From Kitasatospora gansuensis (GTDB lineage: Bacteria; Actinomycetota; Actinomycetes; Streptomycetales; Streptomycetaceae), in NCBI RefSeq assembly GCF_014203705.1, contig NZ_JACHJR010000001.1, positions 2,976,001 to 3,040,000 of the forward strand: 64,000 nucleotides of DNA, written 5' to 3'. The translations under genes and the position numbers were made by a program. Below, piece after piece: positions 1-8,566 of the stretch. Every line of letters begins with the position of its first letter. Within the stretch, counting starts at the first letter, position 1. The notes beneath the pieces were generated by a model that saw only the letters and a list, made by a program, of their open reading frames with translations, was not told the DNA's origin and did no database searches.

Positions 1-41
1 ACCCGAGCCTCCGTCAGGTGCAGGCCGCGCTGGCCGGCTGA
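1..41 (+). CDS. 3' end of an unidentified gene (partial)
   Basis: Only the last codons are inside the window. The frame starting at base 3 reads PSLRQVQAALAG and ends at TGA (39-41). A short GC-rich inverted repeat follows (GCGCCC ... GGGCG, about 55-70), which could terminate transcription from both this gene and the convergent GntR gene. Nothing can be said about function. The frame choice rests only on codon bias and the stop position. Confidence 0.35.
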   Translation, partial: PSLRQVQAALAG

Positions 42-70
42 CCCGAGCACGCAGGCGCCCTGACCGGGCG

Positions 71-922
71 TCAGAATCCGTGGCTCCGCTCCTCCTGGGG
101 CGGGGCCACCGGTGCCTCCGGCACCGGCCTGGCGCCCAGCTCGCCCAGCCCGTAGACCAGCCGGCAGCGGTCCGCCGAGTACCTGGTCTCGATCACCCGG
201 ACCGGGCCGCGCGCGTCGTAGCCGACCCGGGTCTGCACCAGCAGCGGGGCGCCGGGGCCGCCCTGGAACCAGGCCGCCTCCTCCGGGCCCGGCATCCGGG
301 AGACCAGGTGGTCCACCGCGCCGATCTCGGTCCGGCCGAGCGCGGCGAGCACCGCCTCGTCCCCGCCGGGCACCGGGTCCGGCTCCATCAGCGGGGTACC
401 GGCCGCCAGACCGGCCCGGTAGTGGCTCTCCTCGATCGAGTAGGGCTCGCGGTCCAGCAGCCGGAGCTGACGGCGCACCACCACCGCCTCGCCGGGCCGC
501 AGTCCGAGCCGCTCGGCGATGTCCACCCGGGCCCGGACGATCAGCATCTCGAAGTCGACGGTGAGCCGGCGCCCGGCCGCCCTGGCCTCCCTGGCGTAGA
601 CCTCGGTCGGTGCGGCCAGGCAGTCCCGCTGCCCCGGCAGCTGGCCCGGCAGCAGGGCCGGGCCGTACACCCGGTGGTCCAGCACCGGGTGCTCCTTGAG
701 GTAGGTGCCCTTGCCCTGCAGCCGGACCAGCCGGCCTTCGTTGACCAGCACGTCGACCGCGAGCCGGACGGTGTTCCTGGCGACGCCGTACTGCTGCTCC
801 AGCTCGGTCTCGACCGGCAGCGGTGAGTCGCCCCGCCACTCGCCGGCGGCGATCCGGCGGCGCAGGTCGGCGGCGAGTCGTTGGTACTTCGGTGATTGGG
901 TACTGCCCCGTGGGATTGTCAC
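71..922 (-). CDS. GntR family transcriptional regulator (HutC/UTRA type)
   Basis: Predicted ligand-responsive DNA-binding repressor of 283 aa. Residues about 10-80 form the GntR winged helix: YQRLAADLRRRIAAGEW, then LEQQYGVARNTVRLAVDVL and RLQGKGTYL. The rest (about 100-265) looks like a UTRA effector domain, with VVRRQLRLLDREPYSIEESHY typical of that fold. The start is GTG at 922. No Shine-Dalgarno precedes it, but TACATT lies about 9 bases upstream, so a leaderless transcript is possible. It is divergent from the ATPase gene at 1104. The ligand cannot be told from sequence. Confidence 0.88.
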   Translation of the reverse strand: MTIPRGSTQSPKYQRLAADLRRRIAAGEWRGDSPLPVETELEQQYGVARNTVRLAVDVLVNEGRLVRLQGKGTYLKEHPVLDHRVYGPALLPGQLPGQRDCLAAPTEVYAREARAAGRRLTVDFEMLIVRARVDIAERLGLRPGEAVVVRRQLRLLDREPYSIEESHYRAGLAAGTPLMEPDPVPGGDEAVLAALGRTEIGAVDHLVSRMPGPEEAAWFQGGPGAPLLVQTRVGYDARGPVRVIETRYSADRCRLVYGLGELGARPVPEAPVAPPQEERSHGF

Positions 923-1103
923 CCGAGTGAATGTAGCGATCCGGCTTGCGCCATTTCAGCGAAACCGGCCAATATTGGCCGAGATCGGGGAACTCGGTAT
1001 TGACCCCGACCAGGTCGTTCGCAGTCGCCCGGCGGCTCCCCGGTTCTGACGAAAGTCTGACCGAAAGGGTCGCATCCAGCCACGTACACCCGGGGGCGGA
1101 GCC

Positions 1104-1604
1104 ATGCCCGTGACCAGTACCGCGCGCCACTTCAAGGCGCGGCCGATCAATCTTCCACACACCGGGGCCGCCGGTGCCGACCATCGCCCGGGGCGGGCCC
1201 TGGAGGCGGCCGACCGGGGCGCCTGGTCCGCCACCGCGAGCTTCCCGCCGCAGCCGCACAACGTGGCCAGGGCCCGGCAGCTGACCAGGACGGCGCTGGC
1301 CGCCTGGGGTGCCGCCGAACTCACCGACAGCGCCGAGCTGCTGATGTCCGAGCTGGTCACCAACGCGCTGCGGCACGGCCGGGGCGCGGTCTCGATCACG
1401 CTGGCACTGACCGACCGCACGCTGCAGATCTCGGTGGCCGACTTCGGCCGCAGCCTGCCGGAGGCCAGGGAGGCGGCCGACGAGGACGCCCACGGCCGCG
1501 GGCTGGCCATCGTCGGGGCGCTCTGCTCCGACTGGTCGGTCACCACCCGGCTGACCGGAAAGACCGTCAGCTGCTGGCTGGAAGTCGACCGGAAGAACGA
1601 CTGA
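1104..1604 (+). CDS. ATP-binding protein, anti-sigma-factor-type HATPase
   Basis: A 166-aa protein with a GHKL ATPase fold of the RsbW/SpoIIAB class, the large streptomycete family thought to phosphorylate anti-anti-sigma factors or bind sigma factors. The first 45 or so residues are a variable extension. The N-box is ELLMSELVTNALRHG (about 76-90), followed by the SVADFG box and GRGLAIV. The ATG at 1104 has GGAG two bases upstream of the codon. It stands alone: divergent from the GntR gene and convergent with nudC. The partner sigma factor is unknown. Confidence 0.85.
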   Translation: MPVTSTARHFKARPINLPHTGAAGADHRPGRALEAADRGAWSATASFPPQPHNVARARQLTRTALAAWGAAELTDSAELLMSELVTNALRHGRGAVSITLALTDRTLQISVADFGRSLPEAREAADEDAHGRGLAIVGALCSDWSVTTRLTGKTVSCWLEVDRKND

Positions 1605-1658
1605 GCAGAGAATTTCGAATTCGGTCGAAAATAGCCGAACAACGGAATCGCGAGAGCA

Positions 1659-1695
1659 GAAAGGGGCGTACGGCAATCAGCCGCACGCCCCTTTC
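1659..1695. terminator. Bidirectional hairpin terminator
   Basis: Two 16-base arms (1659-1674 and 1680-1695) beginning GAAAGGGGCGT pair with one mismatch around the loop AATCA. The hairpin lies between the convergent ATPase gene and nudC. The A-rich outer ends give short U tracts in either direction. Confidence 0.75.
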
Positions 1696-1712
1696 GCACT
1701 CCTACTGACGGA

Positions 1713-2645
1713 CTACCAGCGAGCCGCACTCGGCAGCGGTTCGCCGTACCAGAGTTCGACCAGATGACGGGCGATCGAAATACCGGACGGCGGCAGGATC
1801 TCGCCCGCCTCCATGCCGGCCCGCAGCTCGTCCCGGGAGATCCAGCGCGCCTCCGCCAGCTCCTCGCCGTCCACCGTGATCGTGGTGCCGCTCGGGTCGG
1901 CCTTACCGAGGAAGCCGAGCATCAGGCTGGACGGGAACGGCCACGGCTGGCTGGCCACGTACTCGACCTCGGCGACCTTGACCCCGGCCTCCTCCAGCAC
2001 CTCGCGGGCCACCGCCTGCTCGATCGACTCGCCCGGCTCGACGAACCCGGCCAGGGTGGACCAGCGGCCCTCCGGCCAGAGCGCCTGACGGCCCAGCAGG
2101 CAGCGGTCCTGCTCGTCGGTGATCAGCATGATCACCGCCGGGTCGGTCCGCGGGTAGTGCTCGGCGGCGCAGGAGGTGCAGCGGCGGACGTGCCCGGCAC
2201 CGGCCTTCTCGGTCGGCTGGCCGCAGCGCGAGCAGAAGCTGTGCAAGCGGTGCCAGTGCTCCAGTGCGACGGCGTGCACCAGCAGTCCGGCGTCCCGGTC
2301 CGAGAGCAGCGCGCCGACCTCGCGCAGACCGGCCGGCCGGGCGTCGCCGTCCAGCCGGCCCGGCAGGCTGGAGCCCGCCATCGCGAAGTACGAGGTGCCG
2401 TCCTCGTCGCAGCCGAGGAAGTAGCGGTCGCCGGTCTGCGGCGCCTCGAACGAGGGCAGCAGCACCAGCTCGGTGCCCTGCTCGGTGTCGACCACGAAGA
2501 CCTCGCCACCGGCGATCGGCAGCACCTTGGTGGTCGGGTGGCTCCAGGCCGCGGCCAGCCACGGCTCGTCGAAGCGGTGCTGCGCGGCCCGGTCCACCCC
2601 GGCCCTGGCCAGCGCGAGGTGCTTGGTGTCAGGCACGGTGCTCAA
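1713..2645 (-). CDS. nudC: NAD(+) diphosphatase (NudC-type Nudix hydrolase)
   Basis: Hydrolyses NAD(H) to NMN(H) and AMP; family members also remove NAD caps from RNA. The 310-aa protein has the family layout. A variable N-terminal domain is followed by a zinc ribbon (FCSRCGQPTEK ... RRCTSCAAEHYPR, near the middle). Next come the Nudix box GFVEPGESIEQAVAREVLEE and the NudC-specific SQPWPFPSSLM motif just after it. TTG at 2645 is taken as start; a GTG nine bases further in is an alternative. In mycobacteria nudC also lies close to the helicase-nuclease genes, as here (about 8 kb apart). Confidence 0.93.
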   Translation of the reverse strand: MSTVPDTKHLALARAGVDRAAQHRFDEPWLAAAWSHPTTKVLPIAGGEVFVVDTEQGTELVLLPSFEAPQTGDRYFLGCDEDGTSYFAMAGSSLPGRLDGDARPAGLREVGALLSDRDAGLLVHAVALEHWHRLHSFCSRCGQPTEKAGAGHVRRCTSCAAEHYPRTDPAVIMLITDEQDRCLLGRQALWPEGRWSTLAGFVEPGESIEQAVAREVLEEAGVKVAEVEYVASQPWPFPSSLMLGFLGKADPSGTTITVDGEELAEARWISRDELRAGMEAGEILPPSGISIARHLVELWYGEPLPSAARW

Positions 2646-2688
2646 CTCGGTCCATCCCCGTTCGGTCGAATGTTTGCAGCCAGGTGGT

Positions 2689-4089
2689 TCATGCCTGCGG
2701 CCAGCTCTCGGCCAGCTCGCTCCACAGGTGGGCGGCGGCCTCCACGCCCTTGGCGAGCAGGTCCAGTTCGACCTTCTCGTTCACCGAGTGCCAGCCGTCC
2801 GAGGGCACCGAGATGCCCAGGAAGAGCACCGGTGCGCCGAGCACGTCCTGCAGGTCGGCGGCCGGTCCCGAACCGCCCTCCCGGGTGAACAGGATCTCCT
2901 GCTCGAAGGCCCGGCCCATCGCCCGGACGGTGGCCTGCAGCGCCGGGTGGTCCAGCGGGGTCAGGCAGGGGCGGGTGGCGCCGGGGAAGGTCAGCTCGTA
3001 CCGGATGCCCTCGGGCACCTGCTCGGCCACCCAGCCGCGGACGGCCTCCCTGACCTTCTCGATCTCCTGCCCGGCGACCAGCCGGAAGGACAGCTTGAGG
3101 TGCGCCTCGGACGGCACGATGGTCTTGCCGCCCGGGCCGGTGTAGCCGCCCCAGATGCCGTTCACCTCGGCGGTCGGCCGGGCCCAGACCCGCTCCAGCG
3201 TCGAGTACCCGGCCTCGCCCCGGGTGCCGTACGACTTGGCGACCCGCAGCCACTGCGCCTCGTCGAAGGGCAGCGCGGCGAACAGCTCGCGCTCACGGTC
3301 CGTCAGCTCCACCACGCCGTCGTAGAAGCCCGGGACGGCGACCCGGCGGTCCGCGTCGTGCAGCGCGGCGACCAGCTCGGCGGCCACCTCGGCGGGGTTG
3401 GGCACCGCGCCGCCGAAGGAGCCCGAGTGGATGTCGGTGTCCGGGCCGTACAGGTCGAGCTGCGCGTCGGCCAGGCCGCGCATGCCGGTGCAGACGGTCG
3501 GGGTGGTCTCGGACCACATCCCGGTGTCGGAGACGAAGACCACGTCGGCGGCCAGCCGCCCGGCCTCCCGGCGGACCAGCGCCTCGAAGTTCGGCGAGCC
3601 GGACTCCTCCTCGCCCTCGACCAGCAGCTTGAGGTTGACCGCCGGCGCCGTCCGGCCGGTGGCGGCCAGGTGGGCCCGCAGGCCCAGGGTGTGGACGAAG
3701 ACCTGCCCCTTGTCGTCGGCCGCGCCCCGGGCGTACAGCCGGCGGCCGACCACGGTCGGCTCGAACGGCTCGGTGTCCCAGCCGTCCTCCTTCGCCGCGG
3801 GCTGCACGTCGTGGTGCCCGTAGACCAGCGCGGTGGGCGCGGCCGGGTCCCCGGACGGCCACTCGGCGAACACCGCGGGCAGCCCGTCCGTCTCCCAGAC
3901 CTCCACCACCGGGAATCCGGTGGCCCGCAACCGCTCCGCCAGCCACTCGGCGGAGCGGTGGACCTCGCCGGCCCGGGCCGGGTCGGCGGAGACGGAGGGG
4001 ATACGCAGCCAGTCGGCGAGATCGCGCAGGAACTCGTCCTGGTGCAGGTCGATGAAGGAGCGGACGACGCTGTCCGGGGTTTTCGTCAT
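2689..4089 (-). CDS. M20 family metallodipeptidase
   Basis: Predicted di-zinc cytosolic peptidase of 466 aa. The five metal-site regions of the M20 family are all present: GHHDVQP (His), ARGAADDKGQ (Asp), LLVEGEEESGSP (catalytic Glu and ligand Glu), VSDTGMW (Asp) and SDGWHSVNEKV (His). The lid/dimerisation domain sits between about 200 and 360. ATG at 4089 is the start. It is read in the same direction as nudC, 43 bases away, and may share a transcript. Its length and motifs fit the 'dipeptidase' branch rather than DapE or ArgE. Confidence 0.92.
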   Translation of the reverse strand: MTKTPDSVVRSFIDLHQDEFLRDLADWLRIPSVSADPARAGEVHRSAEWLAERLRATGFPVVEVWETDGLPAVFAEWPSGDPAAPTALVYGHHDVQPAAKEDGWDTEPFEPTVVGRRLYARGAADDKGQVFVHTLGLRAHLAATGRTAPAVNLKLLVEGEEESGSPNFEALVRREAGRLAADVVFVSDTGMWSETTPTVCTGMRGLADAQLDLYGPDTDIHSGSFGGAVPNPAEVAAELVAALHDADRRVAVPGFYDGVVELTDRERELFAALPFDEAQWLRVAKSYGTRGEAGYSTLERVWARPTAEVNGIWGGYTGPGGKTIVPSEAHLKLSFRLVAGQEIEKVREAVRGWVAEQVPEGIRYELTFPGATRPCLTPLDHPALQATVRAMGRAFEQEILFTREGGSGPAADLQDVLGAPVLFLGISVPSDGWHSVNEKVELDLLAKGVEAAAHLWSELAESWPQA

Positions 4090-4177
4090 ACGGACGACTT
4101 TAGTTCGCCGCCAGGTCCCGGTGCGCCGTGCTCCCGAGGAGCGGACTCGTTAGCTGCGTCACCCCATCCGTCCCGCG

Positions 4178-4220
4178 CGTCACCCGCGTCACCCCGGGAA
4201 GTGGGGTGACGCGGGTGACG
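4178..4220. terminator. Hairpin terminator after the ABC permease gene
   Basis: Perfect 18-base arms (4178-4195, CGTCACCCGCGTCACCCC, and 4203-4220) flank the loop GGGAAGT. The hairpin lies just downstream of the permease stop (4226, minus strand) and ahead of the dipeptidase gene. Confidence 0.8.
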
Positions 4221-4225
4221 GTGGA

Positions 4226-7081
4226 TCAGGCCGAGCGGCGCAGCAGCGCCGGCTTCGACCGGGTGAACAGCATCGCCAGCAGCACCGCCACGGCGGGCAG
4301 CACCAGCAGGGTCAGCCCGAGCGTCGGCCACGGGACGGCGATCACGGCGTCCTTGTCCGGCTCCCCCGGGTACGAGGGCATGCTCTCGATGATCCGCAGG
4401 GCGATCGCGGGCACCACCCCGCTGATGGCGCCGAGCACCGTGCCCATCGCGGCGATCACCCCGCACTGGAAGCCGGACAGCCGGCGCCGGATGCCGCTGG
4501 TCGCCCCGACCGCGGCGAGCGTGCCGAGGTCGCGCTGCGAGTCGGCCGCGGCCAGGCCGGTGGCGATGCCCGCCGCGCCCAGGGCCACTATCGCGGCGAA
4601 GCCGGTCAGCCCGAGGGTGACCAGGCCGCTCTCGTCCCGGTAGCCGCGCTCGACGGAGAACCGACCGTCCCCGCCGAGCTTGGCGAGCGCGGCCTCGGCC
4701 TTCTGCTCGTCCTTGCTGCTCGGCGCCGCCGAGGGCTGCCAGACCGTACCGGCCTCGACCACCGTCAGGCCGAGCCGCTTGGCGGTCTCCGGCGACGCGA
4801 AGGCCCCGGCGTTGCGCAGCTCCGGCTCGAACAGCACCGCCTCCACCGAGAGGTCGTGCTGCTTCGGCCGGGACGGGGCCCGGTTGGCGGAGTCGACCGG
4901 CCCGTCCGCCGGCTCCTCCGGCATCGGCTCGACCAGGGTGAACGTGACCTTGCCGTTCCGCAGGTAGGCCGGGTCGAAGACGATCACCTTGCCCTGGGCC
5001 AGCGCCGCGGCGGCGGCCGGGTCGCGGACCCCCGTCAGGATGTCCAGCGCGGTGGGGTCACCGGCCAGCAGCGGGCTGTTGAAGGCGGACTGGTGCCTGC
5101 CCGCCGGATGGACGCAGCGCGGGTCGTTCCGGTACCGCACGCGCTCCGCGTCGGTGGGCTCGTCGATCCGGTCCCGGGAGTACAGCGGACAGCGCAGGTC
5201 GGCCGGCAGCTCCAGCTCCAGGTACCCGCCCGGGCCGTACCGCTCCGCCCTGGCGTACTTGGTCTCGAAGATCTCTCCGCGCGGCCCGAGGTTGGGCATG
5301 ATCCGCTCCAACGCGTCCCGGCGGGCCGGGAACTGGGCGGTGTCGGTCTGGTCGTAACCGCGGTCGAGCAGCACCGCGCCGCTGCGCAGCGAGGGCTCGT
5401 ACCGCTGACGCGCCTCCAGGTTCGCGCTGGTGGTGTAGATGCCGACCGCGACCGATCCGGCCACCGCCGCCATCACCGCGGCCACCGCCGGAGCGGTCCG
5501 CCCCCGGTGCCGGATCGAGTCCCGCAGCGCGAGCCGGGGGCTGAGCGGCAGCCAGCGGCCGAGCTTGCCGAACAGGCCGACCAGCATCGGGGTGCAGGCG
5601 ACCATGCCCAGCTCGGCGATCACCGAGCCGCCGAGCACGGCCAGTGCCCCGCGGCGGCCGAGCTGCCCGCCGACGGTCGGGGCGAGCAGCGCGATCGCGG
5701 CGCCGCCGCCGAGCATCAGCAGGCCGAGCAGCGCCAGCTTGCGGTTCGGCGGTTTGACCGAGCCACGGCCGGTCAGGGCGCTCACCACGTCCTGCCGGGA
5801 CGCCTGGACGGCCGGGACGACCGCTGCCAGCAGACCGGTGACCAGGCCGAGCGCGGCCACTCCGGCCAGGTCCAGCGGGGCCAGGTCGAAGCTGCCGAAG
5901 CGGCTGCCCGCCAGGCCCTCCAGCCAGGGCCGGGCCACCGCGACGGCGAGCACCGCGAGCACCACCCCGGTGACCGCACCGGTCAGGCCGAGCACCACGC
6001 CACCGCCGAGCACCACCGAGCGGACGTGCGAACGGTCACCGCCGCCGGCGGCCAGCAGCCCGAGCTGCCGCCGCGAGCGGCGGGCGCCGACGGCGAAGGC
6101 CGGTCCGGCTAGCAGCACGATCTCCAGCAACGCCATGCCGGCCACCGTGGCCACCACCGCCAGGGCGGCGGTGTTCGGCGTGAAGCCGCCGCCGGAGCGG
6201 TCGTACTCCGCGTAGAACGGCACCTCGGAGCGCGACGGCGGATCCAGCAGCACCGCGCGCGAGGCCACCGCGAAGCCGTACTTGTTGAGCTCCAGCACCT
6301 TCGGCCAGTCCAGTACGGCCCCGGCGGGCAGCTTCACCAGCCAGGTGTCGCTGCCGCTGTGCCCCTTGCCGTTGGACTTGCCCTGCTCGGCCGACGGCAC
6401 GGGCAGCGAGCCCGGCCGGACCAGCAGCTGACTCTCCTTCAGCAGGTCGGGGTACTCCACCGAGGCGGTGATGGTGAAGGGCTTGCCCTCGAGACCGCGC
6501 AGCGTCGTGGTGTCACCGATCCGGAGACCCGCGGTCCGCAGGAACTCGTCGGTGGCCGCCAGCTCCTGTGGGGCGGCGGGCGCGCGCCCGCCGGTCAGGT
6601 TGATCCTGCCGCGCCAGATCGAGTCGGTCAGGTCGGCCTGGACGGCTCCCACCTTCAGCTGACCGCTCGCGGTGGTGGCCGTGGTGCCCTCGGCGCCGGC
6701 GAGGACGACCAGCCTGGCACCGGCGGGCAGCAGCTGGGTGATCAGCTCGCCCTGCGAAGCGGCCGCCTTGCTCCGGATCTGCTCCGCGGTGGGCTGCTGA
6801 CCCTTCGTCACCGGCCTGCTCACGGAGCCGTCGTCCGGATTCGGCGCCTGGGCCACGATGAGGCCCTGGCCCTGCCCGGACACCGTCGCGTCGGCCTCGC
6901 CCATGGTCCTGGCGATCCGCTGCTCCGGCTCCAGCTCGGCGCTGCGGTAGATCACGTCGATCCCGGCCACGCCGAGTACGGGCAGCGCGATCATCGCGAT
7001 CACCAGGGCGCTCCGGCCCTTGGCCCGCAGTGCGTCCCTGCGGGCTATCCGCAGGGCCACCCGCCAAGAGGTGAGCTTCAC
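4226..7081 (-). CDS. FtsX-like ABC transporter permease
   Basis: Large integral membrane protein of 951 aa, in the MacB/FtsX class that moves lipids or peptides or acts mechanically outside the membrane. There is an N-terminal membrane anchor (about 20-40) and a long extracellular domain. A cluster of four helices lies at about 300-500, with LALRDSIRHRGRTAPAVAAVMAAVAGS near 520. A second extracellular domain and a final FtsX helix set follow (about 820-945, ending LLAMLFTRSKPALLRRSA). Its start overlaps the ATPase stop by four bases (ATGA). With the ATPase and PadR genes it forms one operon. Confidence 0.92.
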   Translation of the reverse strand: MKLTSWRVALRIARRDALRAKGRSALVIAMIALPVLGVAGIDVIYRSAELEPEQRIARTMGEADATVSGQGQGLIVAQAPNPDDGSVSRPVTKGQQPTAEQIRSKAAASQGELITQLLPAGARLVVLAGAEGTTATTASGQLKVGAVQADLTDSIWRGRINLTGGRAPAAPQELAATDEFLRTAGLRIGDTTTLRGLEGKPFTITASVEYPDLLKESQLLVRPGSLPVPSAEQGKSNGKGHSGSDTWLVKLPAGAVLDWPKVLELNKYGFAVASRAVLLDPPSRSEVPFYAEYDRSGGGFTPNTAALAVVATVAGMALLEIVLLAGPAFAVGARRSRRQLGLLAAGGGDRSHVRSVVLGGGVVLGLTGAVTGVVLAVLAVAVARPWLEGLAGSRFGSFDLAPLDLAGVAALGLVTGLLAAVVPAVQASRQDVVSALTGRGSVKPPNRKLALLGLLMLGGGAAIALLAPTVGGQLGRRGALAVLGGSVIAELGMVACTPMLVGLFGKLGRWLPLSPRLALRDSIRHRGRTAPAVAAVMAAVAGSVAVGIYTTSANLEARQRYEPSLRSGAVLLDRGYDQTDTAQFPARRDALERIMPNLGPRGEIFETKYARAERYGPGGYLELELPADLRCPLYSRDRIDEPTDAERVRYRNDPRCVHPAGRHQSAFNSPLLAGDPTALDILTGVRDPAAAAALAQGKVIVFDPAYLRNGKVTFTLVEPMPEEPADGPVDSANRAPSRPKQHDLSVEAVLFEPELRNAGAFASPETAKRLGLTVVEAGTVWQPSAAPSSKDEQKAEAALAKLGGDGRFSVERGYRDESGLVTLGLTGFAAIVALGAAGIATGLAAADSQRDLGTLAAVGATSGIRRRLSGFQCGVIAAMGTVLGAISGVVPAIALRIIESMPSYPGEPDKDAVIAVPWPTLGLTLLVLPAVAVLLAMLFTRSKPALLRRSA

Positions 7082-7848
7082 TCCCCCACCAGTCCGGTGC
7101 TGTTGGTGGCGGCCGAGACCAGCAGGCTGGCGGCGTCCCGGCTGACGCTCTCGTCCACCGCGCGGCCGTCCCGGATGAACACCACCCGGTCCGCCCAGGC
7201 GGCGTGCCGGGCCTCGTGGGTGACCAGCATGGCCGCCGCCCCGGCGTCGCAGCGGGCCCGCAGGACGGCGAGCACCGCCTCGCCGGTGGTGGAGTCCAGC
7301 GCGCCGGTCGGCTCGTCGGCGAGCACCAGGCGGCGGTCGCCGATCAGGGCCCGGGCGATCGCCACCCGCTGCTGCTGGCCACCCGACATGTCGTCGGGGA
7401 AACGGTCGGCCAGCTCGTCGATGCCGAGCTCGGTGAGCGCGGCGAGCGCCTCCCGGCGCGCGGCCCGGGTCGAGACGCCGTCCAGCTCGCGGGGCAGCGC
7501 GATGTTCTCGGCGGCGGTCAGCGCGGGGATCAGGTTGTAGTCCTGGAACACGTAGCCGATCGCCCGGCGGCGGACCTGCGCCTGCTGCTTGCGGGAGAGG
7601 TCGCCGAGGCTCTGCCCCTCGACCAGCACCCGGCCCGTGGTCGGGCTGTCCAGCCCGCCGGCCAGGGTCAGCAGAGTGGACTTGCCGGAGCCGGACGGGC
7701 CCATCACCGCGACCAGCTCGCCGGGGTGCACCTTCAGGTCCACCCCGCGCAGGGCGTGCACCTCGGCCGCGCCGTGGCCGTGGACTCGGGTGACGTTCTC
7801 CAGGTGCAGCACCGCGTCGGTACCGGACCGGACTTGCTGAGTGGTCAA
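7078..7848 (-). CDS. ABC transporter ATP-binding protein (MacB/LolD type)
   Basis: The 256-aa ATPase partner of the FtsX-like permease. It has Walker A GPSGSGKST, the Q-loop in GYVFQDYNL, the signature MSGGQQQRVAIARAL, Walker B LVLADEPTGALD and the switch His in VTHEARHAAWADR. This sequence set is typical of the MacB/LolD subfamily. It starts 39 bases after the PadR stop and overlaps the permease start, so translation is probably coupled. The substrate is unknown. Confidence 0.95.
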   Translation of the reverse strand: MTTQQVRSGTDAVLHLENVTRVHGHGAAEVHALRGVDLKVHPGELVAVMGPSGSGKSTLLTLAGGLDSPTTGRVLVEGQSLGDLSRKQQAQVRRRAIGYVFQDYNLIPALTAAENIALPRELDGVSTRAARREALAALTELGIDELADRFPDDMSGGQQQRVAIARALIGDRRLVLADEPTGALDSTTGEAVLAVLRARCDAGAAAMLVTHEARHAAWADRVVFIRDGRAVDESVSRDAASLLVSAATNSTGLVGE

Positions 7849-7887
7849 CTCTCCCCCTGCTGTGACGTTCGATCGGATGACGGTGGG

Positions 7888-8505
7888 TCAGAAACGGGCG
7901 CGCCGACGGGCACGCGGCGCCTCTGCGGCCGGGGCGGGCGGAGCGGGCGCGGGCGGCGGGGCCGGTTCGGGGGCCGGCCGGTACTGCGCGATCCGGGTCT
8001 CGCAGTGGTCCAGCCAGCGGATCTCGGCCTCGGTCTGGAAGATCAGCTGCTCCAGCACCAGCAGCCAGGCCAGGTCCGAGCGGCCGTCACCCTCGGCGAT
8101 CAGCGCCTGGCCCTTGAGCCGGGTGTAGTCCTGCAGCGCCTTCATGCTGTGCCTGCGCTGCCCCTGGACCACCGCCTCGACGTCCACCCCGGGCACGGTG
8201 ACCGCCATCGCCAGCTTGATCGCCAGCTCGTCCCGGGGCGGATTGGTCCGGGGCACCGGGGTGTCGAACCAGTTGCGCAGTTCCGCGCGTCCCTGATCGG
8301 TGGCGGCGTAGTAGACGTGCCCCTCGGCGTCCTCACCGTGCGGGGCGACCAGGCCGTCCCGTTCCAGTCGGCCGAGCGTGGTGTAGACCTGGCCGACGTT
8401 GAGCGGCCAGGTGGCTCCGGTACGGGCCTCGAACTCGGTTCTCAGCTGGTAGCCGTAGCGCGGGCCCTGATCGAGCAGGGCGAGCAGACCGTGACGGATG
8501 GACAT
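7888..8505 (-). CDS. PadR family transcriptional regulator
   Basis: A 205-aa repressor-type regulator. The winged helix is at about 1-85: HGLLALLDQGPRYGYQLRTEF, then NVGQVYTTLGRLERDGLV and the wing YYAATDQGRAEL. A C-terminal Vir_C-like helical domain follows (about 95-180), then a Pro/Ala-rich tail. It is first in the operon with the ABC ATPase and permease, the usual arrangement for PadR regulators of their own transporter. The ATG at 8505 lies inside a 15-base palindrome, so autorepression is likely. Confidence 0.92.
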   Translation of the reverse strand: MSIRHGLLALLDQGPRYGYQLRTEFEARTGATWPLNVGQVYTTLGRLERDGLVAPHGEDAEGHVYYAATDQGRAELRNWFDTPVPRTNPPRDELAIKLAMAVTVPGVDVEAVVQGQRRHSMKALQDYTRLKGQALIAEGDGRSDLAWLLVLEQLIFQTEAEIRWLDHCETRIAQYRPAPEPAPPPAPAPPAPAAEAPRARRRARF

Positions 8506-8516
8506 ACTCAGTATGT
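8502..8516. promoter_or_regulatory. Candidate PadR operator overlapping the padR start codon
   Basis: The perfect palindrome ACATACT-C-AGTATGT spans the padR start codon (8503-8505). PadR proteins bind palindromes of the ACAT...ATGT kind. On the minus strand TATACA stands about 12 bases before the ATG and could be the -10 box of a leaderless transcript. A bound repressor would then cover both promoter and start codon. The divergent hydrolase gene at 8567 could be affected too. Confidence 0.6.
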
Positions 8517-8566
8517 ATACCCGGTATGCCCCACGCCCTCAAGCCCAGCCGGTACCGTCACTTGCT

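Noticed and set aside
2473..4209. Long plus-strand frame (578 codons) opposite nudC and the dipeptidase gene
   Set aside because: Composed of Gly/Arg/Pro/Val-rich translation with no motif; it is antisense to two genes with complete catalytic motifs. High third-position GC keeps such shadow frames open.
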